A stretch of 64,000 nt of DNA from Mesorhabditis belari (Eukaryota > Nematoda > Chromadorea > Rhabditida > Rhabditidae). The translations under genes were made by a program, and so were the position numbers. This document shows, piece after piece, positions 35,701-43,977 of this stretch. The notes under the pieces are model-generated. The model did not search any database. It was not told the origin of the DNA and saw only the letters and a list, made by a program, of their open reading frames with translations. Each line of letters starts with the position of its first letter. Within the stretch, counting starts at the first letter, position 1. Location: positions 3,411,001 to 3,475,000 of the forward strand of contig CAUEEP010000732.1 of NCBI GenBank assembly GCA_958450365.1, given 5' to 3'.

Positions 35701-37732
35701 TTATTGTAATTTCTTTAACTCTAAAAGAAATAAACAAATCTCATTTCCAGAAAGCCCACTTTCTGTTGTTTGCACTGATCGAGTAAGTCAAACGGCTACG
35801 GAAATCGAGAGAGAAACAACAAAGGTAAAAAAAAAACAATTTAAGACGTTAAAGCTTGACCTGACTACCTTTTTATGAAAAGATTCGGTTACGGTAACTG
35901 GGCCAAGCTTTAAAGTCTTATCCCTTGTTCAGCCATCGATTGCTGCTGTGGGTCGTGAGGCGAACATTTACCTCAAACTGTCGCACACCGTTGAGAACGA
36001 TATGGTAAGCTTAAAAGATATTCAGTCAAAACCTGAGATTAACATATCGCAGAGTGCTCGCTTGGTGAATCCACACGGTGAAGAGGTGCCTGTCTCAATT
36101 CACGATACCGGTGATCAATATTATGCTCTTCATTTCACCCCAAATGACGAAGGAGTGCACACCTTGTCCGTTTTCCATCGAGATCAACACGTCAATGGGT
36201 CACCCTTCAACTTTACTGTTGGACATTTGGCTGATGGTGGAGCGCACAAGGTACGGTAGAAGCTAGAGTAAAAGTAAAAGGGTCAGTGTTTATTTTTAGA
36301 GTGTTTAGAATCATACAGTACTCTCGTAAACAATTGCGCCAGGCTACGTACTATATCCTACCGTACTTAAACTAAGCTACTTGTCAAGACAGACTTGATT
36401 CTAAATGATTTGTATAAAGAGATTTGTATAATGAATAACTGTTAGGTGAAAGCCTCTGGAATGGGAGTGGTGAGAGGAGAAGTTGGAGTGCCAAATGCTT
36501 TCAATATCTATACAAGAGAGGCTGGCGCTGGCAAGTTGTCTGTGAGTGTTGAAGGGCCAGCAAAGGCAAAGATGCACTTCAGTGATCATAAGGTAAAGGA
36601 TTTGAGGCTAAAGACAAAAAGTTTGCTCTTTCAAATGTGAAGAAGATGTTTCAGGACGGGAATTGTCATGCCGAGTACACGGTGGCCGAGCCAGGCGAGT
36701 ACTCTGTCGCGGTCAAGTTCAACGATGAGCACATTGCTGAATCGCCTTTCAAAGTGAGGGTTCTACAGGATTTAATGCTACAGTATAGACTACAATATAC
36801 CAAAAGAAGTCACATGCTTTAATGCTAAACTTCAGGTATTCATGGTTCCATCTGGAGAGGGTCATCGACATGGTCTTTCCTCTTATCGTCACTCGGAACA
36901 TCGAGTCAATGGAGAAGCGATCAATGGAGGAATTCAGTATTCAGGAGATGCTGATAAGGTGAATATCCTACAGTAATCTCTGAAAATATGGTTCAGGTTG
37001 TGGCTAAGGGCACCGGGCTGAACAAGTTCACCCCAGGGGTCGCCTCGTCGTTCAACATTGATACGGGGCTGGCTGGTAAGTTGAAGGGCTTAAACAAAGA
37101 ATAGAGTATTGTAGGGCATACTGTAGCTGTCTGTGATCTCTTTCTAAAACTAATTTCAGGGACAAATCTGCTGATGGTCGGTGTTGTGACATCAAAGGGA
37201 CCATGCGAGGAGGTGGTCGTCAAACACATGGGAGCTGGGCATTATGTGGTGAGTTGATAAAAGAATAGAATAGCAGGGAGTACTGTAATGGTCCAATATA
37301 GTACTGCAGTCGATCAAGACTACTGTAATCTAGAGGGTACTGTAATGGCCAGTTGGAGTACTGTAATAGTCAAATTGAACTACAGCAAGAGCTACAGTAA
37401 GCTGAAAATTCTACTGGGTATCTTAGTTTGGATACTTCAGTAATCTTTACTTGTTATCTTTACTTTACTTGTTCTTTAATATCTTTACTTGTTTACAAGC
37501 CTATTCCTAAATATTACAGTACTCTACCAGATTCTAATTACAGTAAGCTTACAGTAAGCTTACAGTAAGCTTACAGTAGTCCTGCGTATCTCTTAGTTTC
37601 TTAAGTTGAAGCGTATTTTACTGTACCTTCCAGGTCAACTACAAGATTCACGACAGTGTGCGTGGCTTCATCTTCGTCAAGTACGGCGATCGAGAAATCC
37701 CGGGATCGCCTTTCCCCATTGGACCTTTATAA
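14715..37732 (+). CDS. fln-1: Filamin (actin-crosslinking protein)
   Basis: About 61 exons encode roughly 2,300 residues. Exon 1 is 14,715-14,753. CH1 is in exons 15,316-15,426, 15,898-15,981, 16,135-16,222 and 16,396-16,487 ([27 protein letters not shown]). CH2 is in 16,537-16,677 and 17,001-17,195 ([28 protein letters not shown]). Together they form the actin-binding module. About 20 immunoglobulin-like filamin repeats follow from 17.5 kb to the end, many closing with an SPF motif. The chain is interrupted by a serine/glutamine-rich hinge at 31.5-33.1 kb. The last repeat, ending [10 protein letters not shown], is at the position of the dimerisation repeat. Known filamins crosslink F-actin and tether membrane proteins. 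Oddities: a +1 frameshift in a CCCC run at 24,224-24,227; an in-frame stop at 24,479 followed by AATAAA (possible short isoform); some weak GTC donors; very repeat-rich introns. Confidence 0.93.
15500..15690. repeat. Intronic (GAAACAAA)n / (AAAC)n tract
   Basis: Simple repeat in the second filamin intron. The polyphenylalanine/cysteine/valine frames on the minus strand are artefacts. Confidence 0.9.
16225..16345. repeat. Intronic tandem repeat GATAGTTCTATA
   Basis: Units of AGTTCTATAGATAGTTCT alternate with GTAGAGGGG spacers within a filamin intron. Confidence 0.85.
16780..16930. repeat. Intronic tandem repeat GGCTGAAGGCTATA
   Basis: 7- and 14-bp units (GGCTGAA, GGCTATA) fill the filamin intron between the two CH2 exons. 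Confidence 0.9.
17263..17366. mobile_element. Short palindromic element, GTACTTTGT family
   Basis: It begins GTACTTTGTACTTTAAAA and ends GGCACAAAGTACAAG, with repeated GTGCCAGAAAGC inside. Same family as 8146-8314, inserted in a filamin intron. Confidence 0.6.
19428..19708. mobile_element. MITE, TACCGTAAATACTGTAAT termini, copy 1
   Basis: A 281-bp element in a filamin intron. The left end TACCGTAAATACTGTAAT and right end ATTACAGTATTTACGGTA are perfect inverted repeats, with GGACCCCAC / GTGGGGTAC just inside. The outermost TA may be a Tc/mariner-type target duplication. Copies are at 22,649-23,059 and 33,810-34,075. A 20-bp sequence GTTAGCTGAATAGTTTATA flanks this copy on both sides. Confidence 0.8.
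20698..20835. repeat. 13-bp minisatellite (CCTACTGTAGCCAG)n
   Basis: About ten units with CTGTAG, CTTTAG or CTCTAG variants in a filamin intron. Confidence 0.9.
21080..21900 (+). pseudogene. Unexplained coding-like remnant in a filamin intron
   Basis: This 1.15-kb intron (21,048-22,201) holds sequence with a coding-like texture. An open frame at 21,457-21,717 reads [19 protein letters not shown] and continues charged to a stop. Upstream, pieces such as [19 protein letters not shown] appear in another frame, broken by stops. I do not recognise the family. It could be a decayed retrogene or part of a transposon. Splice sites on both sides join the filamin exons in frame, so it is not part of filamin. 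Confidence 0.4.
22649..23059. mobile_element. MITE, TACCGTAAATACTGTAAT family, copy 2
   Basis: A 411-bp version with the same inverted ends as the 19,428 copy. It contains an extra internal inverted duplication (TAGTCTAGCTTTGAACG and its complement), making it longer than the other two. Confidence 0.8.
24450..24660 (+). terminator. Possible internal 3' end of filamin (short isoform)
   Basis: If the exon starting at 24,362 is not spliced at its weak internal donor (after 24,449, sequence GTTCAT), it reads to a stop at 24,479. AT-rich sequence and GGAATAAATG near 24,640 follow. That would give a protein with both CH domains and about eight repeats. The long form needs the donor at 24,449, which joins the next exon (24,784) in frame. 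RNA evidence is needed to decide. Confidence 0.4.
26391..26445. repeat. Perfect 25-bp-arm hairpin
   Basis: AGCAGAAGATCACGGTTCTG plus AAGAG pairs perfectly with 26,421-26,445 across a five-base loop AATGG. It is in a filamin intron and would form a very stable stem in the transcript. It lacks the bulges typical of a pre-miRNA and may be a recent inverted duplication. Confidence 0.75.
26533..26615 (+). repeat. tRNA-like (SINE-like) fragment
   Basis: GATAGCTCAGTAGTTAGAGC is a good A-box/D-arm, and GGCTTTAATTCC stands at the B-box position but deviates from consensus. It is intronic in filamin and on the same strand. Confidence 0.5.
27337..29005 (-). mobile_element. Decayed mariner transposon in a filamin intron
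   Basis: The left terminus TTGGGTTGGTGCATTGAAAA begins 19 bp after the donor of the filamin exon ending at 27,318. The right terminus is its inverted version, present three times in tandem (about 28,775-29,005, about 90-bp units). The minus strand carries mariner transposase pieces: [20 protein letters not shown] and [12 protein letters not shown] near 28.2-28.4 kb, [20 protein letters not shown] near 28.1 kb, and [20 protein letters not shown] and [11 protein letters not shown] near 27.8 kb. The last two cover the catalytic HDNARPH region and the PPYSPDL-type region. Frameshifts, a segmental duplication and a minisatellite break the gene. The filamin exons on either side join in phase, so the insertion is tolerated. 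Confidence 0.88.
27460..27697. repeat. CAGCAACTCC minisatellite inside the mariner
   Basis: About 24 units alternating AGCAACTCCC and AGCAACTATCC. A short array of the same unit is at 27,940-27,978, where the transposase frame reads [18 protein letters not shown]. The repeat translates as WELLDS/GVAGSC on the minus strand. Both arrays are followed by the same roughly 50-bp transposase segment (27,697-27,747 and 27,977-28,027), so a segmental duplication is involved. Confidence 0.88.
29760..30465. repeat. Palindrome flanked by 100-bp direct repeats
   Basis: Nearly identical 100-bp sequences (TTGCTTTCAAATTGCTTTCA ... GCTAATGATCG) lie at about 29,760-29,862 and 30,366-30,463. Between them 29,900-30,075 is largely the reverse complement of 30,105-30,335 (GAAAACCAGCATTGAATCGA on one arm). 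This intron of filamin resembles a composite or nested element. No coding sequence recognised. Confidence 0.65.
30560..30662. repeat. 11-bp minisatellite (ACTAAACTAGT)n
   Basis: About nine units of a partly palindromic unit, in a filamin intron. Confidence 0.9.
30672..31050. repeat. Long inverted repeat, about 100-bp arms
   Basis: The left arm (ATAGCAATGGTTTGATGGTC ... AGGCTTTCAAA) is mirrored by 30,935-31,045 (TTTGAAAGCCTAAAATC ... ATCAAACCATTGCTAT). The centre resembles the centre of the neighbouring palindrome at 29.9-30.3 kb (TCGTGAAAACCAAGCA), so the two are probably one family. Confidence 0.65.
31750..32235. repeat. About 155-bp tandem triplication of a filamin exon/intron junction
   Basis: The unit begins ATTCCTCGGAAAAGTACTCG plus TTTTTGAG, which is the 3' end of the filamin exon 31,693-31,778 together with its GTATTT donor. 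It continues with intronic sequence ending AATCTATAAAATCTCT. Copies start at about 31,750, 31,910 and 32,060. Only the first is attached to the rest of the exon. Confidence 0.8.
32404..32476 (+). repeat. tRNA-like (SINE-like) fragment
   Basis: GATGGCCGAATGGCTAGC resembles an A-box/D-arm and ACGGTTCGATTCC matches the B-box well. The acceptor and T stems are imperfect. It is in a filamin intron. Confidence 0.5.
32868..33005. repeat. 20-bp minisatellite, about seven copies
   Basis: Units of AATAGCTTCAACTGGTTGAG (or CCTCAACT) fill the intron between filamin exons ending 32,849 and starting 33,041. Confidence 0.9.
33145..33240. mobile_element. Short palindromic element, GTACTTTGT family
   Basis: It starts GTACTTTGTACTCATGG immediately after a filamin donor and contains GTGTGCCAGAAAGGGTGCG near its right side. 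A diverged member of the 8146-8314 family. Confidence 0.5.
33810..34075. mobile_element. MITE, TACCGTAAATACTGTAAT family, copy 3
   Basis: A 266-bp element with the same perfect termini as the copies at 19,428 and 22,649. It is also in a filamin intron, preceded by the same ATAGGAATACG word as copy 1. Confidence 0.8.
34832..34910 (-). repeat. tRNA-like (SINE-like) fragment
   Basis: On the minus strand, GAATAGCTCAGTGATTAGAG is a good A-box/D-arm and AAGGATTCAATCCTGG holds a B-box-like GGATTCAATCC with a short pairing arm. A closely related A-box lies at 26,533. Intronic in filamin and antisense to it. Confidence 0.5.
34925..35015. repeat. 12-bp minisatellite (ATGGTTCCAAT)n
   Basis: About six units of TGGTTCCAATA, interrupted by TTCGGATACGG, in a filamin intron. 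Confidence 0.9.
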
Positions 37733-38707
37733 TTGAATAAACACAGATAGCCTAGTAGTTTAAATCATTGTCTCTCACTTTTGCGACCCTGTTTCAATTC
37801 TTTTCAATTCAATTCTTCACATCTTTTCCTCATTCTACGGATTTTCAATCCACGTCATTGAAGTCCAGAAAGAAATTTTGACAACGAATAAATTTATCTG
37901 CCAACTTGCCTTACTTTTTCTTCGACTTTATGCTTTACCACTGAAATTTTTCGTTTTTTTTTCCCCGTAAAATTTATCTCAGTGCACCCCCATTGCCATA
38001 GGCCCCCGGATGAACAAAAAAATGGGCCCGATTTTAAAATTTAAAAAAAAATCTATACTTTTACACACTTCTGATAGTCCATTCGCTTGAATTTTTTTTA
38101 AGTTTTTGTAAATTTGTGCAATTGATAATAAATATTTATTGATATTCAGAGAAAAGCAAAAGATTAGGTATTTGTTTTTCGTTTAAAACGACGGGGGTGG
38201 GACAAATGCGACCTTTTATACGACAAATACGCAACTTAACGCTTTTCCGCAGTTTTTGCCTTTTAGCCCAAATTTGACCTGCCAGCGAGGTCTGTTTTGT
38301 CGAAATTCGGAATCTACGCATACGATTCGATTCCCTTCTATGAAAACATTTTTGAAGCTCTACGACCTTTCCTAAGGCCTTTTCCAGCAAAAAAAGGTCG
38401 CATTTGTCCCACCCCCAAAACGACACTTTTTGTAAATTGTGTAACTTAAAATCTATATTTATTCTTAAATATGTTGACAGCAACAAAGTACAGTGCTTTT
38501 TAGCTGAATATCTTTTTCCTTGTTACAAATGTTTATATAATGATTGACATGATTTTTGCGTTTTTGACTTGCAAAATTTCAAAAGACCGGCCTCTAAAGT
38601 CGTTAAATGCCGGCGTGTGTACTCTTTTTTGTTTATTGCACTTGTTTACCGTGGTCTTTCGCAAATTTTCCTCAAAATCGATGGGCTATGTTTAGAAGTG
38701 AACACAA
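37733..38707. other. Filamin 3' flank to cereblon start
   Basis: It holds AATAAA directly after the filamin stop (37,736), a weak tRNA-like stretch at about 37,745-37,805 (GATAGCCTAGTAGTTTAAAT and CCCTGTTTCAATTC), and the MITE at 38,193-38,416. Otherwise AT-rich DNA. The last 150 bp before 38,708 should contain the cereblon promoter or trans-splice acceptor. Confidence 0.5.
38193..38416. mobile_element. hAT-like MITE with 8-bp target duplication
   Basis: A 224-bp element begins GGGGGTGGGACAAATGCGAC and ends with the inverted GTCGCATTTGTCCCACCCCC. It is bracketed by identical 8-bp copies of AAAACGAC (38,185-38,192 and 38,417-38,424). An 8-bp target duplication is the hallmark of hAT transposons. 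There is no coding region. The element at 59,328-59,810 has the same ends. Confidence 0.85.
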
Positions 38708-41254
38708 ATGGCTGAACAAAGCGACAGTGAGGGTGAATGGATCAATCAAGATGACAATGATGATGCATCACCAGAAGAAACGGAAAACGAGCGAGAAGAT
38801 GATGAGGCAATAGAGTAAGGTTTTTGCGTTAAAAATAGACTTGCCAATGTTTTTTTGATACTAGGAACTCTTACATTTGAGCTCTGCGAAAAAGCGCTAA
38901 GAAATTGGCCTTTATATACTTGGTTAAACGGTTTAGCAAGCCGTTTTGGGTCGTTTATATTGTAAAAAAAGTATTTCATTTTTCTTTTTAGGAATGGTTT
39001 CCAGCTTGGGAATGAGCCCGAGGCTATTCCGATTTTACCGCCCGCCATTGCGGTTCACCGAGCACGTGTAAACGTTGTGAGCTTTACAAATTTGCTTTAG
39101 TTGATATAAAATAAATTCACGTATTTATCAATTTTATCATTTTAGGCAGCTCACCTGCGAGAACGATTCGCCGATCGAGGTCGTGGAGCTTTGGTTGGTC
39201 GAGGTAAAGAATTCTTTTAATAGACAAAGATATATTTTTTCTAGAGTCTTCAAGCTCGTCATCTAGTTCAGATGGAGAAAGCTCGGAACATGAACCGCAA
39301 CACATAAATGTTAAGGTGAGCTTATTTCAAGAAAACGTTTCAAATGAGTCATGTTTGATCAAAGCTTTGTTTTTAGGATGCCATAAACCATGAGTATTTG
39401 TTTACACGTCGAACTCGTCGCCGAGAAGGTCAAGTTGGTGAAGTGGGTATCCAAATTGGTTAACTTTTGTGGAATTAGAAGCAATTTTCGAACAGCATAT
39501 TCGAAAACCCCCAGAAAAGTGGTTTTCGAAAATTTATTGTGAGCGGGGGTAAAATATAATCTTACCAAAAGCTGATTTCCTTAAGGTCCTTGATCTCGCG
39601 ATGCCTTCCGAGACGATTGTTGCTGAAATGATAATGGAATTGCCAATGTTGCGGATCAGCCAAGATTGCTTTCCGATGCCAAGTAAGTTTGGATGCAGTT
39701 CAAAAAATCGAAAGCCGAGTAACGAGTAGATTTACTTAACATCTGCTTTTTCAGATCAACGCATCCCGTTGTTGCTTTATCATCCGAATGACATGGCCAC
39801 TGCTAAATTTGCCGTCGCTCATCATTCCTATCTGGCTGCTTTCCCCGGAGAAACTTTGTTTGTCTTTGAAATTGAATCTTGATAGTGAATCCAAATCCAG
39901 TGGGTATGACCCGAGAGTGTCCACGCCGATCGACGTTGGTGTGCTTTTGCAGGTTATTTATTCCACACAAAACTACAGAATTTAGCAGGTTTTGCTAGAA
40001 AGGCTTTTTGTTATATTAATTTGTTCACAATTACTGATGTTATCTATTGATGCCAAATTTAGATAGCACGCTCGTGTGATGGCGGTCAACGAGGCTTTCG
40101 TGTTTACGCAATCGGTCGCAATCGTATTAAGCTTTTGGAAACGATTCGGAATATCGATAGGTTTATTTTAATGCTGACAATTCTAAAGTTTAATTTAGCT
40201 CTCTATCAGCCCGTGTGCAAATACTGGCAGAAAATCTCTTGCCTCCACTTCAGTTTTCCTTAGTACCAAATAAAGCACGATCTCAAGTAAAAGTTCAGGT
40301 AAGTAGTTCGAGGTTAATGAGGTTACATCTTTTGTTTTAGCAACGAAAAATTGCTGAGAAATTGTATAATATTCCACGATGGGTTATCTCGAGATTTTCA
40401 ACGGTAAGCTGTATTTAGCTTTGTTTAAAACAAAATCGTTTTTAGGAAAAAAAGGCTCGAACTCTACTAAATTTCATGTGTAGCTGGTCGCCGTCGCCCG
40501 AAACAAAAGTCAAACTTGAAGAAACTTACAACAAGGTTGCTTTGTGCAACTTTTTCCTAGCAAATTTCCCATTGATTTAGGGTCTGACAGAACTTTCATT
40601 TTTCCTTGCCGCCAATATCCCCGTTGAGATTGACACCAAGTTGGCTCTATTACAGGAAAATTCTGTAGACCGCCGAATCGACATGATGGTTGAAAAGCTT
40701 TTCAAGGTCATTTTTTAGGCAACTAAATTTTGTAAAGGTTAATTTAGAAAATGGACATTGCCTGTGTACGGTGCCACACAACCATTGCTCGAGCCGAAGA
40801 CATTTTCTCGGTGACCGCTGAAGGAAACAGTCGACACTTTGTGAACAATTGTTAGCGATATTTGAGTTGTTTTTAAATATATGTTTAGATGGTTTTGTTC
40901 ATGAAATCATCACCGCCACCGAAGCGCAACATTATGCTTTCCGTGGCCCACCAGACGCCTCATTTTCTTGGTTCGAAGGGTAAATTTGCTAGTGTATGCT
41001 ACATTGATGTCTTGTTTTAGATATAAATGGCAGATCATTGAGTGCACAATGTGTCTCGACCATCTCGGATGGGAGTATACATCGAAAAAGTTAGTTGTTT
41101 TATTGCTTTTGTTTCATGATTCACTTTTAGATATGAACCAAAATCATTCTTTGGTTTGACTCGACGCAGTGTTGCTCTTCGTGAAAGGAAAGACGATCAA
41201 CCAATTTCAACGGAAGAACAATTATCTCTCGTCCCAGACGATGTTTCGAACTGA
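38708..41254 (+). CDS. CRBN: Cereblon (CRL4 substrate receptor)
   Basis: About 15 exons encode close to 480 residues. An acidic N-terminus (MAEQSDSEGEWINQDDNDD) leads into a LON-like domain (LDLAMPSE, RIPLLLYHPND, GFRVYAIGRNRIKLLETI) and a C-terminal CULT domain. The CULT domain shows CVRCHTTIARAEDIF, YGFVHEIITATEA, FSWFEGYKW, IIECTMCLDHLGWEY and FFGLTRRS. These give the four zinc cysteines (CxxC twice) and three cage tryptophans (SWF, YKW, LGW) that in human cereblon form the degron/thalidomide pocket. The fourth aromatic is Tyr after GWE, where human has Phe, and the residue before SWF is Phe rather than His. Known role: substrate receptor of the DDB1-CUL4 ubiquitin ligase. Oddity: one extra T near 39,879 shifts the frame inside the LON domain. 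It is convergent with PRCC. Confidence 0.9.
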
Positions 41255-41450
41255 TGGTTTGAATTCTTGTGTAATTATAAGATGTGATCTGTGTACATGG
41301 GTATTTTAGTTGTTAAGTTTTCGATAAACTTTTGGTTATCCTGAAAAATACACATTTATCCGACATGAAAAATACACATTTATCAAAAAAAGAATTTCTC
41401 GTAAAAATCGCATTAAAATTTTAAAAAGAGAACAAACGGTGAAAAAATCT
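41255..41450. other. Short convergent intergenic region
   Basis: Less than 200 bp separates the stops of cereblon (plus) and PRCC (minus). It must hold both 3' ends. No other feature seen. Confidence 0.7.
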
Positions 41451-43259
41451 TCAGAAGCCGTATTTTTGCCTGGCCATTCTCTTGGTGTGCTTCGAGTCTG
41501 CTCTTGCATCTTGTAAAGCTTCTTCTCTGGCAACAGCCTAAAGTTTTTGTTTTAATTTAAATATTTGTTATACGGATCAATTCAGTTTGCTAAAAACTGC
41601 ATGCTCAAAATTAACTTACCATTTGTGCAAGATACGTAATTTGATTCTTCCTCTTTGCGTTGATATCGCGCACACCTGCAACTTTAGGCAACGGGATGGC
41701 GGTCGATTTTGCGTGTTGTTGCTTCGTGATGTTACGCAAGAGTTGCGCATGAACATTCGGGCCGAGTGCCTAAAATTAAAACCCTTTTTGTTTAAAAAAA
41801 CAGGGGCTTACCTGTTCCACTGAGAAATCCTGGATATTGCTCACAATGTCTGAAACTCCCATTCCAAAATCGCTTTCCCTCTGAAGAATCAAACGATGAG
41901 CTTCCTGAAATGATTTGAAATTTAAAAGATAAAGTTTACTTGAGACAAAGAATTTTTAAATGTCAAATTTCTTTTTCATCTGTGCTATGGCTCTAGCAAA
42001 CTAGCAAACTGACCTGGTCAGTAATGATTCCTTTGCGCTTTGCCTCCATCTCGAAATTAGCCATATTGTACATTTCCGACGGATGAACGTATTCCTAAAA
42101 CGAAATTTTTGATAAAAGAATCAATGTTACAAACATTTGCCGCCGGCCGCATTGGTCCAACAACCTCCTCAAGTCCTCCACTGGGCATCATAGGAATTTC
42201 GGATTGGTCCTCCAATCTTGCCATCTAAAATGAATAATATAAATTTTAAGTAAATAAAGTTTAATTCAATGTTTTAAAGCTTTTACCTTAGCACTCGGCG
42301 CACTTGAAGTAAGACCAAAGAAATCGCCAGCTTCATCATCAGAATCGGAATCTTGATCATCAATGAGAGGTTTCTACAAAATTAGGTAAGTAAAGATGTG
42401 TGTTAGCCTAACCTTCTTGATTGTTGTTGTTGCCGTAACAGCTGGCGCAGGTGTGGGTTTCTTTGCTGCAGTAGTTCGTAGTGAAGCTGGTAACATGATT
42501 CCTTGCTTTCCTGAACCTGGTTTTGTGGCTGCCATTTTCGATGGAGGAGGTAACATTCCAAGTAATCCTTTTGCACCGGGTTGAGCAAGCCCAGATGGCT
42601 GAAATTATCAAATTATACAATGTTGCCAAAAACAAAAACATACTCCCGGTTTTGTTTCCTCTTCCTCACTATCACTTCCCGGATCTGCTGCCATGTTCAG
42701 TGCACCAAATAAAGCAATCTAAATAAAGCTATAAGTCTTTTTCAACGAATGATAAACGTACCTGGGGTCGCTTCTTGGTTTTTGGTTCGGCTTCTCTAAC
42801 AATAGATGTTTCTGATTTCTGCGCTTCTTTTAATGATGCTTTTGCATCTTTTCTCTTCTTTTTCTCAGCCTTCTTTTCGAGTTTTCTTCTTGTCTAAAAT
42901 AAACTTTAGAATAAATGACTCTTAATTCCAATGACCTTTTCCGCTAAAGCTTTCTCCCAAGCTTTTGGCTTCACCACATCATCGAGATCCTTCTCATCTT
43001 CGTCAAATAGTGGTGCTGGGTTTGTTGTGCATTCGTTATCTAAAAACGTCCGATTGATTTGAACATTTGAAAAAGCAGTTACCTCCATCATTATCGCTTT
43101 TGGTAGAAAAGAAATCTCCGTCTTCTGCTGCGGAAATACTAAAATTAGCAAATAAATTGTTTTGTTTTCTATTTCAAGCAACTTTTTACGCTGTGGTTGC
43201 AAAGTTTTCGATTCCTCGTCGCTTCCCGACTCACTGTCGTAATCAACCAGCCCCATCAT
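41451..43259 (-). CDS. PRCC: PRCC-like protein (proline-rich nuclear protein)
   Basis: The start at 43,259 opens MMGLVDYDSESGSDEES, like the MSLVAYASSDES opening of PRCC proteins. Low-complexity acidic and lysine-rich exons follow (KAWEKALAEK, KKLEKKAEKK-type stretches near 42.9 kb). Middle exons are rich in Pro/Ala/Ser and hold the DSDSDDEAGDFFGLTSS segment at about 42.3 kb. The last exons read KRKNQITYLAQM and AVAREEALQDARADSKHTKR then MARQKYGF to the stop at 41,451. The C-terminal QITYL ... Q.KYGF is the diagnostic conserved end of the PRCC family. Human PRCC is nuclear and linked to pre-mRNA splicing and mitotic checkpoint proteins. This is the third gene in a minus-strand cluster, beginning 257 bp after the ATG12 stop, a spacing compatible with SL2-type operon processing. 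Confidence 0.85.
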
Positions 43260-43516
43260 TTTCCTACAACATATGGGCGTGATTTCGCATTTCTTCCATG
43301 CTTTTCAAAAGTCCGATAACAGAAATTTCTTGGTACAGCCCTTGACGTATTTTATGCTTCAAAAATCCATTTATTAGCATTCAAATAATCAGTACAAGTT
43401 TAGTTGCAAATGCAGACCATTGTGACAAAAAAAATCAATGATAAAACAACAACCTTCAAATTCTGAATCAAATCTATTATCGTGGAAATAAGTAGGTAAA
43501 TGAAGAATTGGAAAAA

Positions 43517-43900
43517 TTAACCCCAGGCAAGAGTAGTACTATAGTGAAGGACGAGTGTGTCATCTTGCAGCGAAAAACAGTTGCGTAATACTTCAAAAGT
43601 GTGATCGGGAGATGGGGCGAAGCTCTGCGCGACAAAAAAGAACAAGCTCTTTTCTGGTGGCAAATTGAGCATTCGACGAATTGTCATCGTAAACCAAGCG
43701 ATATCACGGGAAGGATCAACAGCGTATCTAAAAATTTTTAATTGCAAACGAAAAAATAAACAGAGTATCTAAAACAATTTTTATTGCAAATAAAATAAAA
43801 TACCTTACTTTCTTTTTTTCAAGATTGGAGCATCGCCAACGGGATTTAATAACACAGAAACTTTGGAAGATGAAGGGGCTTCATTTGGATCGACAGACAT
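43517..43900 (-). CDS. lgg-3: ATG12 ubiquitin-like autophagy protein
   Basis: Two exons. The first starts at 43,900 and reads MSVDPNEAPSSSKVSVLLNP then VGDAPILKKRK. The second, to 43,517, begins YAVDPSRDIAWFTM and contains PPEKSLFFFVAQSFAPSPDH, FEVLRNCFS and the C-terminal LVLHYSTTLAWG. The FAPSPD segment and the C-terminal AWG with its terminal glycine are hallmarks of ATG12. That glycine is conjugated to ATG5 by ATG7 and ATG10. The complex with ATG16 then drives lipidation of ATG8/LGG proteins on autophagosomal membranes. At about 107 residues it is shorter than human ATG12, mostly by loss of the N-terminal tail. It begins 77 bp downstream of the SPTSS stop, so it is very likely the second gene of an operon. 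Confidence 0.93.
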
Positions 43901-43977
43901 TTGTGCTAAATTTTTAGTAATTAATCTCATTTTTCACTTAAAATTTATTAAAACTTTAAAATAAATATAATCTCACC

